Assembly: GCA_016873835.1 (NCBI GenBank) | Contig: VGVY01000002.1 | Span: 41,267-105,266, forward strand | Source: Ignavibacteria bacterium | GTDB lineage: Bacteria > Bacteroidota > Ignavibacteria > Ignavibacteriales > Melioribacteraceae | Length of the DNA stretch: 64,000 bases | Direction: 5' to 3' | Part shown: piece by piece, positions 36,690 to 45,026 of the stretch | How positions within the stretch are numbered: position 1 is the first letter of the stretch | How the letters are laid out: the number at the start of each line of letters is the position of its first letter | Notes under the pieces: model-generated | Databases searched by the model: none | The model's input: the letters and a program-made list of their open reading frames with translations, nothing else | What the model was told of the DNA's origin: nothing | Program-made: the position numbers and the translations under genes

Positions 36690-38613
36690 GACACTGATTA
36701 ATCAAATTAAGTTAGCAGTTTTATTTTTTTTCTTAGCGCAAGATTTTTTATATGCACAGACTGATACAACTCCGCCAATAACACCGTTAGGATTTACATC
36801 ATATTCTTATGAATCCCACATAGATTTAACTTGGCAGCCAAATAGCGAAAGTGATCTTGCCGGATACAAAATTTATAAATGGATCGGAAATCAATTTGTC
36901 TTAATTAGCACACTTTCAAAAGACAGAAATTTTTATTGGGAATGGCTTGGCACTACGAGTATTTCTGTCAAATATAAAATAAGTGCATTCGATTTTTTGA
37001 ATAATGAATCACCATTGAGTAATGAAGTAACAACATTAACACATTTAATGTCTGATAATGAATTTTTAGAAATGACACAAAGAGCAACATTCAGATATTT
37101 TTGGGACTATGGCGATCCGAATTCTGGATTAGCGCGAGAGAGATGGGATGGAGGAAAAGATTTAACAAATACAATTGGAGGAAGCGGTTTTGGTTTAATG
37201 GCAATTCTTGTTGGTATTGAAAGAGGATTCATTACACGTGATCAAGGAATTTTAAGATTCATAAAAATTTTAAATTTTTTAACAAACACTGCGGAAAAAT
37301 TTCATGGTGCTTTTCCGCACTGGTTAAATGGTAATACCGGCAAGGTCGTAAAATTCGGAGTTCAAGATGGCGGCGATCTTGTTGAAACTGCTTTTTTAAT
37401 TCAAGGTTTATTGACAGCGAGGCAGTATTTCGATAAACAAATTGCACAAGAAGAATTTATTAGAAACAGCATTACACAAATTTGGCAAAATGTAGATTGG
37501 GATTTTTATCGTAATGGCTCTTCAGGTCTTTATTGGAATTGGTCTCCAACTAAGGGATTTAATTTTAGTGATACTTTTATTTTTCATGGATGGAACGAAA
37601 CATTAATTGCTTATATACTTGCAGTCTCATCACCAACGCATTCAATATTTCCATCTGCATACAGAAGCGGATGGGCGGATAATGGTAATATAAAATATAC
37701 TGGTCAGCCAAGATACGGATACGATTTATTTCTTGGCAAAAATAACAGCATGGGCGGTCCTCTGTTTTTTACTCATTATTCATTCTTAGGATTTGATCCT
37801 CGAGGAATAAGAGATCTGTATGCAAATTATTTTAATCAGAATAAAAATCAATCTTTGGTAAATAGAGAGTATTGCATTGCTAATCCTAAAAATATGATTG
37901 GATACGGACAAAATTGTTGGGGTTTAACAGCAAGTTACAGTATTCCCGGAATTGGATATACTGCCCATGAACCATTGTTGAATGATAATGGAACAATTGC
38001 CCCAACTGCTGCGCTTTCATCAATGCCTTACTCACCTCAAGAATCTCTATCGGCATTAAAACATTTTTACAGAAATTATGGTGCAAAACTTTGGGGTGAT
38101 TTTGGATTTAAAGATGCCTTTAATTTAACTTACTCTCGCTCTGGTGTTCCTGGCGAATGGTTTAGTGATGGATATTTAGCTATTGATCAAGGACCAATAA
38201 TATGTATGATAGAAAATTATAGGTCAGAATTATTATGGAAATATTTTATGAAGGATCCTGATGTTAAATCAGGTCTATCAAAAATTCCATTCTTTCCAGA
38301 TCCAACTGATGTCAGTGAAGAACTGTCTGCGATTAGTGATTTCAGCTTATATGGTAATTTCCCAAATCCATTTAATTCGTCAACAACAATAAAATTTTCG
38401 ATTCATAATAACCAAAATGTAGGAATAGTTATTTACAATTCACTTGGACAATTAGTACGGAAATTAATTGACAAAGAATTTGATAGAGGTAACCATTATG
38501 TTATTTGGGATGGAACAGATAATTACAATCAGCTGGTTTCATCAGGAACTTATTTTTATTTAGTTCAAAGTAATTCTCAAAAACAAATTGGTAAAATGGT
38601 TTTACTTAAATAA
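36676..38613 (+). CDS. Secreted GH144-family protein with Fn3 domain and T9SS tail
   Basis: A 645-aa paralogue of the preceding lipoprotein. I start it at the ATG at 36676, inside the upstream gene; a TTG at 36664 is less likely. After the signal peptide comes an Fn3-like domain (about 30-115). The glycoamylase-like domain (about 125-540) has RATFRYFWDYGDPNSGLARE, GAFPHWLNGNTG, GDLVETAFLIQGLL, FFTHYSFLGFDP, NREYCIANPK and TIAPTAALSSMPYSP. The T9SS tail begins LYGNFPNPFNSSTTI. Being T9SS-exported while its neighbour is a lipoprotein suggests consecutive extracellular and membrane-tethered steps on the same glucan. Confidence 0.88.
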   Translation: MKKIRTLINQIKLAVLFFFLAQDFLYAQTDTTPPITPLGFTSYSYESHIDLTWQPNSESDLAGYKIYKWIGNQFVLISTLSKDRNFYWEWLGTTSISVKYKISAFDFLNNESPLSNEVTTLTHLMSDNEFLEMTQRATFRYFWDYGDPNSGLARERWDGGKDLTNTIGGSGFGLMAILVGIERGFITRDQGILRFIKILNFLTNTAEKFHGAFPHWLNGNTGKVVKFGVQDGGDLVETAFLIQGLLTARQYFDKQIAQEEFIRNSITQIWQNVDWDFYRNGSSGLYWNWSPTKGFNFSDTFIFHGWNETLIAYILAVSSPTHSIFPSAYRSGWADNGNIKYTGQPRYGYDLFLGKNNSMGGPLFFTHYSFLGFDPRGIRDLYANYFNQNKNQSLVNREYCIANPKNMIGYGQNCWGLTASYSIPGIGYTAHEPLLNDNGTIAPTAALSSMPYSPQESLSALKHFYRNYGAKLWGDFGFKDAFNLTYSRSGVPGEWFSDGYLAIDQGPIICMIENYRSELLWKYFMKDPDVKSGLSKIPFFPDPTDVSEELSAISDFSLYGNFPNPFNSSTTIKFSIHNNQNVGIVIYNSLGQLVRKLIDKEFDRGNHYVIWDGTDNYNQLVSSGTYFYLVQSNSQKQIGKMVLLK

Positions 38614-38730
38614 CGTATCATTTCAATCCGTCGGTTGACTGATGAGAAATCTTAAAACATTTTGAATTGATTAATAATTTTTATTTTCTTCCAAAGAAAT
38701 AATTTTAAAAAAATAATTCTAAGGATTTAT

Positions 38731-38763
38731 ATGTTTAATACAATTGGATACAATGTTGAATGA
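38731..38763 (+). CDS. Possible ten-codon leader peptide before the foldase operon
   Basis: An ATG at 38731, preceded six bases earlier by AAGGA, reads MFNTIGYNVE and stops at 38763, overlapping the likely start (38753) of the foldase gene in another frame. It is the better ribosome site of the two, so it could couple translation into the operon or be chance. Confidence 0.2.
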   Translation: MFNTIGYNVE

Positions 38764-40600
38764 TTACAAAAAATGCTTAGGATTTTTCATTTTTTGCTGT
38801 TTTATTAATTTTATAACAGCATTCAATTTATACGCTCAAAATAAAAATGAGAATCTTGCAACAACTGGAAGTATAACTATCTCTTCTGAAGAATTCACAC
38901 GTAGGTATGAGTTCACTCCTCATCCGCAAAATAAAATATCAAATTTAATCGATCCTAAAAGAGAATTTCTCCTTACAATAATAGCAGAAAAACTATTAGC
39001 GCAAGAGGCATCAAAGCTTGGATTGAATAGAGATGAAGATTTAGCAAGCTTAATAAATTATCTAAAAGGTATTTTTTTACGTGACGCACTTTACCAAATT
39101 GAAATAAAAAATAAAATTACTTTTTCTGATTCATTATTTAAGATTGGTCAAGAAAGAATAAAAAAAATATTTTCATTGAAATTTCTATTTGCACAAGATA
39201 TAAATGAAATTGATTCTCTCTACACACTTCTTAATAACAAAGTCAATTTTGATTCTCTATTAGTTACGCGAGATGAATATGCTGAACAAGACAGCATTAA
39301 AAAAGTAACTTTTGGAGAGATGCATCCTTTAGTTGAAAATCAAGTTTATAATTTATTACCCGGTCTTTTTTCAAAACCAATTAAGATGAAAGAAGGATGG
39401 TATATTTTTAAAGTTTCATCAATTGAAACAAAAGGTGGTATTAGTTTAGATGAAGAAACAAAAGTGAAAAGAATAATTTCTAATAGGATTGAAGATGAGT
39501 TATATGAAAAATTTTATAAAGATTTTTTCCAAGGAATTACAGTAAGCACTGACAAAGAACTTTTTGAACAATTAGTGAACCAGTTTTTTAATTATTTAAA
39601 CGAGAATGAAAAACAATTTTCAAAAACTGCGAAAGTAAATTTTCAGCTTGGCGAGGTAGAGCTAAAGGAAATAACTAAATTAATGAGAAACGAGCATTCT
39701 AAAACTTTCATCAAATTTCCAGAAAATCCCATTTCAGTAAAACAATTTTTAAATTATTTAATGTTCTCGGGAATTAATTTTAATCAAGTTGATTTTTCAT
39801 ATATACAAAAAATTCTAAGCACAACAGTTTTCAATTACATTAAAAATGAATTGTTGATCAGAGAAGCTTTGAAAAGAGGATACGATAAATTACCAAGTGT
39901 GCAAAATGAATTAAAAATTTGGAATGAATACTATTTATCACAGCGGTTGATGAATAAAATTTATTTAAGTAAATCAGCCACTGACGAAGAAGCCTTACAT
40001 TTTTATAATAAAGAAAATAGAGTTGTTCATTTACCTGATTCAATTAAAATTGCAGAACTCACCACTAACAATTTAGATACTATTAGTGAAATATTAGAGA
40101 ACATCATTAACGAAACTAATCTTGTAGCTTTAGCAAAAAAATTTGAGAATAGAATTATCAATGCAAGCAAAGTAGTCTCAGATTTTTTTCCAGTTACCCA
40201 AAGAGGTGAAATCGGAAAGATTGCATCACAAATGGAAATGAATCAAATTTATGGTCCAATAAAAACCTCTGAAGGTTATTCACTAATACAGCTAATTGAC
40301 AAAAAAAATGGAGCGACTAAAAAATTTGCAGTATTTGAAGATGCCAAGAGTGAAGTGAAAAATATTATAAGATCTAAAAAAATGATGGAAGAGTTGGATA
40401 CTTTAACATCTCGACTGGCATTGGAATCAAATCTTAAAATAGATTATGAATTATTAAATAAATTGAAACTTACTGATGTAAATATAATTGTGCTGAAAAG
40501 ATTTGGGTTTGGCGGTCAGTTATTGGCAGTTCCATATTCTCAACCATTTTCATCATGGTATAATTTATATTTGGAAGAATTCAAGAAAAGTTTACCCTAA
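38753..40600 (+). CDS. SurA-like peptidyl-prolyl isomerase, periplasmic
   Basis: A 615-aa exported protein with a signal segment (GFFIFCCFINFITAFNLYAQ). Two stretches resemble parvulin domains: about residues 150-235 (FGEMHPLVENQV...LLPGLFSKPIKMKEGWYIFKV) and about 435-560 (GEIGKIASQMEMNQIYGPIKTSEGYSLIQLI). Both sit among SurA-type helices. Catalytic residues are poorly conserved, so it may be mainly a chaperone. The start is uncertain: ATG at 38753 is used, TTG at 38744 is possible. It leads a tight four-gene operon with the sugar-binding protein, histidine kinase and response regulator (gaps of two to six bases). Confidence 0.75.
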   Translation: MLNDYKKCLGFFIFCCFINFITAFNLYAQNKNENLATTGSITISSEEFTRRYEFTPHPQNKISNLIDPKREFLLTIIAEKLLAQEASKLGLNRDEDLASLINYLKGIFLRDALYQIEIKNKITFSDSLFKIGQERIKKIFSLKFLFAQDINEIDSLYTLLNNKVNFDSLLVTRDEYAEQDSIKKVTFGEMHPLVENQVYNLLPGLFSKPIKMKEGWYIFKVSSIETKGGISLDEETKVKRIISNRIEDELYEKFYKDFFQGITVSTDKELFEQLVNQFFNYLNENEKQFSKTAKVNFQLGEVELKEITKLMRNEHSKTFIKFPENPISVKQFLNYLMFSGINFNQVDFSYIQKILSTTVFNYIKNELLIREALKRGYDKLPSVQNELKIWNEYYLSQRLMNKIYLSKSATDEEALHFYNKENRVVHLPDSIKIAELTTNNLDTISEILENIINETNLVALAKKFENRIINASKVVSDFFPVTQRGEIGKIASQMEMNQIYGPIKTSEGYSLIQLIDKKNGATKKFAVFEDAKSEVKNIIRSKKMMEELDTLTSRLALESNLKIDYELLNKLKLTDVNIIVLKRFGFGGQLLAVPYSQPFSSWYNLYLEEFKKSLP

Positions 40601-40602
40601 AT

Positions 40603-41931
40603 ATGAAACCTCTAAGAGAATATATAAACAAATTTTATATTTCCTTAATTATAATAACTACGATTACAATAATTGCATTTATACTTTTGTTTTTTACTGG
40701 TGTAAACTTTTTGCCTCCGGCGGATTCTGAAAAGAAAATTTATTTTGTTGATAATATATCACCCGGACATAAAATAGTTATCGAAAGATTTAATGAATTG
40801 AATAAAGGACACATAAAGGTAATTCCAATTAACCTTCCATTTGAAAAATTCAGCACTAATGAACGTAAAGAATTATTAATTAGATATTTAAGAAGCAAAA
40901 GTGACCGAATCGATATTTTTTCAGTAGATCAAATATGGACGCCGAGATTTGCAAAATTTGTTGAACCGCTTGGCAGTTATTATCCAACCAATAAAAGAGA
41001 TCTTTATTTGCATTCTGTAATTAAATCTTGTTATTACAATGATCAATTAGTTGCGGTACCACTCTACCTAGATATAAGTGTTATGTACTATAATATTGAT
41101 GAATTAAAAACGCTACCAAATTATTATAACATCAAAAAAGAACTCGATAATTTTATTACATGGGAAAGGTTTATAGAAATTGGTAATAAATACAAGAAGA
41201 ATGGAAAACCGTTTTATGTTTTTCCAGCCAGCAACTATGAGGGTTTGTTGTGCAGTTATTTTGAACTTATGGAATCTCAAAACAAAAAAGTTTTTTTTGA
41301 AGATTCTGTAAATCTCTCCAACAAAGAATCTGTAAAAGCAGCTCAATTGCTAGTCGATTTAGTTAATAAGTATAATCTTTCGCCTGTTGCAGTTACCGGC
41401 TTTAAGGAAACTGAGTGTGATATAGAATTTATTTCTAAAAAGGGAATGTTTTTAAGAAACTGGCCCGGTTTTTATAAATGGTACGATACTTTTATTGGAG
41501 AAGAAAACCCATGGGAAAAATACGGAATTGCACCTTTGCCGTATTTTAACGGTTCAAAACATTCTAATTTAATTGGAGGTTGGAATTTAATGATCTCTGC
41601 TTACTCAAAAAATAAAGGAGCTGCACTTGAGTTTATTAAATTTCTAAACAGCGATGAAGCTCAATCTATTCTATACGAGAAGAGCGGATATCTTCCGATA
41701 ACAAAAAATTTTTATGAGAATAAAAACTTTATTAATAAATATCCGCAGTTATCGTTCTATAAAGGTTTGTTTAATTCGATTGTTCACAGACCTTATTTAG
41801 AAAAATATACACGCTATTCAGATATTCTAAGTCACTACCTTAACTTAGCAATTAAAAATGAAATCACAGTTCTTGATGCATTAAAAAAAGCAGAGAGCAT
41901 AATTAATTCTGATAAAATCTTTTTTAAGTAA
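40603..41931 (+). CDS. Membrane-anchored extracellular solute-binding protein (family 1), probable sugar sensor
   Basis: A 442-aa protein with one N-terminal membrane helix (residues 11-33) lacking a lipobox, followed by a family 1 (maltose-binding-like) fold. Typical segments are KIVIERFNELNKGHIKVIPI, DIFSVDQIWTPRFAKFVEPL, VAVPLYLDISVMYYNIDEL, ITWERFIEIGNKY, GIAPLPYFNGSKHSNLIGGWNLMIS and AALEFIKFLNSDEAQ. No ABC permease or ATPase gene is near. It starts two bases after the foldase gene and ends two bases before a histidine kinase gene, so it more likely presents bound sugar to that kinase than feeds a transporter. Confidence 0.85.
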   Translation: MKPLREYINKFYISLIIITTITIIAFILLFFTGVNFLPPADSEKKIYFVDNISPGHKIVIERFNELNKGHIKVIPINLPFEKFSTNERKELLIRYLRSKSDRIDIFSVDQIWTPRFAKFVEPLGSYYPTNKRDLYLHSVIKSCYYNDQLVAVPLYLDISVMYYNIDELKTLPNYYNIKKELDNFITWERFIEIGNKYKKNGKPFYVFPASNYEGLLCSYFELMESQNKKVFFEDSVNLSNKESVKAAQLLVDLVNKYNLSPVAVTGFKETECDIEFISKKGMFLRNWPGFYKWYDTFIGEENPWEKYGIAPLPYFNGSKHSNLIGGWNLMISAYSKNKGAALEFIKFLNSDEAQSILYEKSGYLPITKNFYENKNFINKYPQLSFYKGLFNSIVHRPYLEKYTRYSDILSHYLNLAIKNEITVLDALKKAESIINSDKIFFK

Positions 41932-41933
41932 AA

Positions 41934-43406
41934 ATGACACGAAGATTATTTGACAATCTAAAGAAATATCATTTTGAGTTTAAGCACTTGTCTGTGCTTT
42001 TCATCGGATTGGTACTTTTTCAATTAATCCTTTCTCTTACACATAGGTCCTCGTTAAATGCATTCGTAGAAAAGAGTCAGGAATGGTATCAAAATCATTC
42101 TGCCGAACGTCTCGCTGAATTTAGTACAACTTCATTAGAACTTCTGTTTGAAACTATAATACTTAAGGAACCAACTAGTGAAGAAGAGAAAAGAAAAATC
42201 ATTCACTTTTTTGATATCATTTTAAATCAACAGCTTCTTCAACAAAACATTGAAGAAATATGTTTGCTGGTTAACGACAAAGACTCTATACGTGCATTGG
42301 ATAATGGAAGGGATCTATACGAGTTTATTTTTTCTAAAATGATTGATCCATTACGTATTAATAAAGAACATAATTATGCAATTGATCTTTATAAGCAAAT
42401 TCAAAATGAACTTTTTACAAGCGAATCAATCGTTAATATTTTAAAAGAGAAAAATGATTATCACATTTTTGTACCATTTGTTCCAAGCGGAGAATTTGTT
42501 GGGGCGCTTTATTTGAAAAGCACTCCTGATTTATCATTTATTCAAAAAGAAATTATATCAAGTTATGAGGAAACATCAATTTTGTATTCAGCTTTATTTC
42601 TTTTGGGTTTAATTAGCATGTATTACATTTCTTCCTATACAGTTAAAGAGAGAGACGAAGCACAAAAATTGTTGCTTGAAGAACATGAAAGTCATATTAA
42701 AGAGCAAATAGTTCATGAAAAAGAATCTATGTTTACTAAACGAATTTATCATACGCATCATAAAGCTGAAAAGGTAATGGGGTTCATAAAAGAAGATTTA
42801 CGTTTACTTTCCAACGATAATATTGAAGAAATAAAATACCGACTTAATAAATATTCAAATTTTGTGTCGAGAGTTATTTATGATATGAAATGGTATGATC
42901 CGCCAATTCAGACTATAAGAAATGCGACTTTTAAAACAAATATTAATGAAGTAATTAGTTTTATTGTGGATAATATTTTTGGCAGAACCGCTAAAAAATC
43001 TAATTCGTTTGAAATTAATTTAAATCTTGATGAACAGATACCAATAATTAATATCAACGAATTTGTCATTTGGGAAATTATCGAGCCTTTAATTCAAAAT
43101 AGTATTGATCATAGCGATGACGCTTTAATAATCGAAATTACTACAAAATATTTCCCCGAAAATAATTTAACAACTTGTTCTATTTCCGATAATGGAAATG
43201 GGATTAACCCAAGTCTGCTTGAAAAGAATGAATTTGGCATTAAGAAATTGTTTTTGGAAAACGTTACAACAAAAAGTGACAACCAATCGAGCGGTTACGG
43301 CTGTTATATTGCATATCAAATTGCAAAAGAAAGGTGCGGCTGGCAAATTGATGTTGAAAATAATTCCAACAAAGGATGTGTGTACACAATTACAATTCCA
43401 CATTAA
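41934..43406 (+). CDS. Sensor histidine kinase with atypical phosphoacceptor region
   Basis: A 490-aa membrane protein: helix 1 at about 20-37, a periplasmic sensor region of about 175 residues, helix 2 at about 216-233, a coiled-coil segment and a C-terminal HATPase domain. ATP-site motifs are clear: N box PLIQNSIDHS (Asn389), G1 DNGNGI (419-424) and G2 QSSGYGCYIA. The dimerisation helix lacks the usual HExxNP or HELRTPL motif; candidates for the phosphorylated residue are His273, His275 and His276 in IYHTHHKAEK. It is sandwiched between the sugar-binding protein and the response regulator genes, which are its presumed partners. Confidence 0.85.
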   Translation: MTRRLFDNLKKYHFEFKHLSVLFIGLVLFQLILSLTHRSSLNAFVEKSQEWYQNHSAERLAEFSTTSLELLFETIILKEPTSEEEKRKIIHFFDIILNQQLLQQNIEEICLLVNDKDSIRALDNGRDLYEFIFSKMIDPLRINKEHNYAIDLYKQIQNELFTSESIVNILKEKNDYHIFVPFVPSGEFVGALYLKSTPDLSFIQKEIISSYEETSILYSALFLLGLISMYYISSYTVKERDEAQKLLLEEHESHIKEQIVHEKESMFTKRIYHTHHKAEKVMGFIKEDLRLLSNDNIEEIKYRLNKYSNFVSRVIYDMKWYDPPIQTIRNATFKTNINEVISFIVDNIFGRTAKKSNSFEINLNLDEQIPIININEFVIWEIIEPLIQNSIDHSDDALIIEITTKYFPENNLTTCSISDNGNGINPSLLEKNEFGIKKLFLENVTTKSDNQSSGYGCYIAYQIAKERCGWQIDVENNSNKGCVYTITIPH

Positions 43407-43412
43407 TTAGGT

Positions 43413-44879
43413 ATGCGTATGCAAAAGGAAAACCAAATCAAAATTCTGCTTATTGAAGATGAAGAATTTGATTTAAGAAGAGTTGAAAATACTATTCGAC
43501 CCTTTTCTGAAAGAATATTAATTCAAGATATAGCTTCCGAAGGGAAATATGCTCTTGAATTATTGCATAGTAAACAAAAATTGTATGATGTAGTTATTAT
43601 GGATTACCAAATTGCTGGTGGATTGAGAGGAGAACAATTAATAAAAAAAATAAAGGATATCGATCCTTCCATTCAAATTATTGTTATTACTAAAATGACA
43701 ATTAACATAACAGATTACGAATTCGCTCATAACCTTATTGAAGCTGGTGCATTTTGGTACTGCACAAAATATCCTGGAGACATTGAAGAATATATTTATC
43801 AACCTACTGATTTTGTTATGAGTATATTCAATGCGTATGAACGGAGAATTTTATTAAAGGATAAACAGAGGTCGAAACAGAAACTAGATAATAATGTTTC
43901 GAATATTTTAGAAGCCAAAAAAATTATTGGCGTCTCTGATGTTATTAAAAAATTACGAGAGCAAATTAATAATTATTCCAAGAGCAAAGCCCCATTGCTT
44001 ATTAGTGGTAAATCCGGTACGGGGAAAGAATTAGTTGCATATAATATTCACTATCTAAGTTCAAGAAAATATGAAAACTTTGTACCTATAAATTGTGGAG
44101 GTATACCAGATCAGTTAATAGAAAGTGAGCTGTTTGGATATGAAAAAGGAGCTTTTACTGGCGCTAATAAAAGTAAACCTGGATTATTTGAAATTGCAAA
44201 TAATGGAACAATTTTTCTAGATGAAATTTCTGAATTACCACAAAGTGCTCAAGTAAAACTATTAAGAATTCTTCAAGACGGAGAAGTTGAAAAAATTGGG
44301 CGCACTGAAAAGGTCAAAGTTGATGTTCGTATAATTTCTGCTACAAATAAATATTTGGAAGAAGAAATTTCTCAAAAAAGATTTAGAGAAGACCTTTATT
44401 ACAGATTGAATGTAATTCCAATTACCATTCCTCCGCTCAAAGAGAGAAAAGAAGATATTTTACTGCTGGTTGATTATTTCATGAATGAGTATTCAATTGA
44501 TATGGGGAAAACGCTTCCAATTCTTAGTGAAGATGCAATTAAATTATTGACCGAGTATGAATGGCCGGGAAATGTTCGTGAATTGAAAAACTTAGTTCAA
44601 CGAATACTTTTTTATGACGAAAATATTATCAATGCAAGTTTATTGGAAAATGCTCTCGGTAAAAAAGTGTCCGATCTTGAAAATTATTTCGGCAGTGATG
44701 GAATTAGTTTTAAATCCACTGCAGAAAATTTACCGTTAAAACAGATGGAAAAAGTATTCAGAGAAAAATATTTTAGATTTGTCCGAAGCCAATGCGATTC
44801 CGATTCCGAAGCTGCAAAAAAACTTGGATTGGCTCCTCCAAATTACTTTAGAATGTGCAAAGAATTGGGACTGAAATAA
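43413..44879 (+). CDS. NtrC-family sigma-54 response regulator
   Basis: A 488-aa regulator with all three NtrC modules. The receiver (10-130) has the acidic pocket (EDEE) and phospho-accepting Asp64 (VIMDY). The AAA+ domain (about 170-405) has Walker A GKSGTGKE (199-206), a canonical GAFTGA (246-251), Walker B FLDE (268-271) and [11 protein letters not shown]. The short C-terminal DNA-binding domain ends with [24 protein letters not shown]. It is the last gene of the sensing operon and lies immediately before beta-glucan genes, two of which have sigma-54-like promoter sequences, so those genes are the likely regulon. Confidence 0.93.
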   Translation: MRMQKENQIKILLIEDEEFDLRRVENTIRPFSERILIQDIASEGKYALELLHSKQKLYDVVIMDYQIAGGLRGEQLIKKIKDIDPSIQIIVITKMTINITDYEFAHNLIEAGAFWYCTKYPGDIEEYIYQPTDFVMSIFNAYERRILLKDKQRSKQKLDNNVSNILEAKKIIGVSDVIKKLREQINNYSKSKAPLLISGKSGTGKELVAYNIHYLSSRKYENFVPINCGGIPDQLIESELFGYEKGAFTGANKSKPGLFEIANNGTIFLDEISELPQSAQVKLLRILQDGEVEKIGRTEKVKVDVRIISATNKYLEEEISQKRFREDLYYRLNVIPITIPPLKERKEDILLLVDYFMNEYSIDMGKTLPILSEDAIKLLTEYEWPGNVRELKNLVQRILFYDENIINASLLENALGKKVSDLENYFGSDGISFKSTAENLPLKQMEKVFREKYFRFVRSQCDSDSEAAKKLGLAPPNYFRMCKELGLK

Positions 44880-44927
44880 TTATCAAAGTAATAAAATCTA
44901 ATTATCATTTTGATAAATAATTTTTTT
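44880..44927 (+). terminator. Possible terminator after the sensing operon
   Basis: TTATCAAA (44880-44887) pairs with TTTGATAA (44909-44916) around a 21-base loop and is followed by a run of seven T. The stem is all but free of G and C, so it is weak, and the arms could instead be activator sites for the next gene. Confidence 0.35.
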
Positions 44928-44975
44928 AACAAGCGATTATTAATTACTATTGACATCAAATAAGTAAAATAATAA

Positions 44976-44991
44976 TGGTATAAAAATTGTC
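44976..44991 (+). promoter_or_regulatory. Candidate sigma-54-like promoter before the GH2 gene
   Basis: TGGTATAAAAATTGTC places GG at 44977-44978 and GT at 44989-44990 with the correct ten-base gap. The -24 element is partial and the -12 element has T in place of C. The predicted start near 45002 leaves a 25-base leader before the ATG at 45027. Position beside the NtrC-type regulator raises its plausibility. Confidence 0.33.
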
Positions 44992-45026
44992 AAGTCTTTA
45001 TTCACTTAATATAACGGCACTTCTAT

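Noticed and set aside
40603..41931. Component of an ABC sugar importer
   Set aside because: No permease or ATP-binding subunit gene is nearby and the gene sits between a foldase and a histidine kinase gene; a sensing role fits better, though an importer elsewhere in the genome cannot be excluded.
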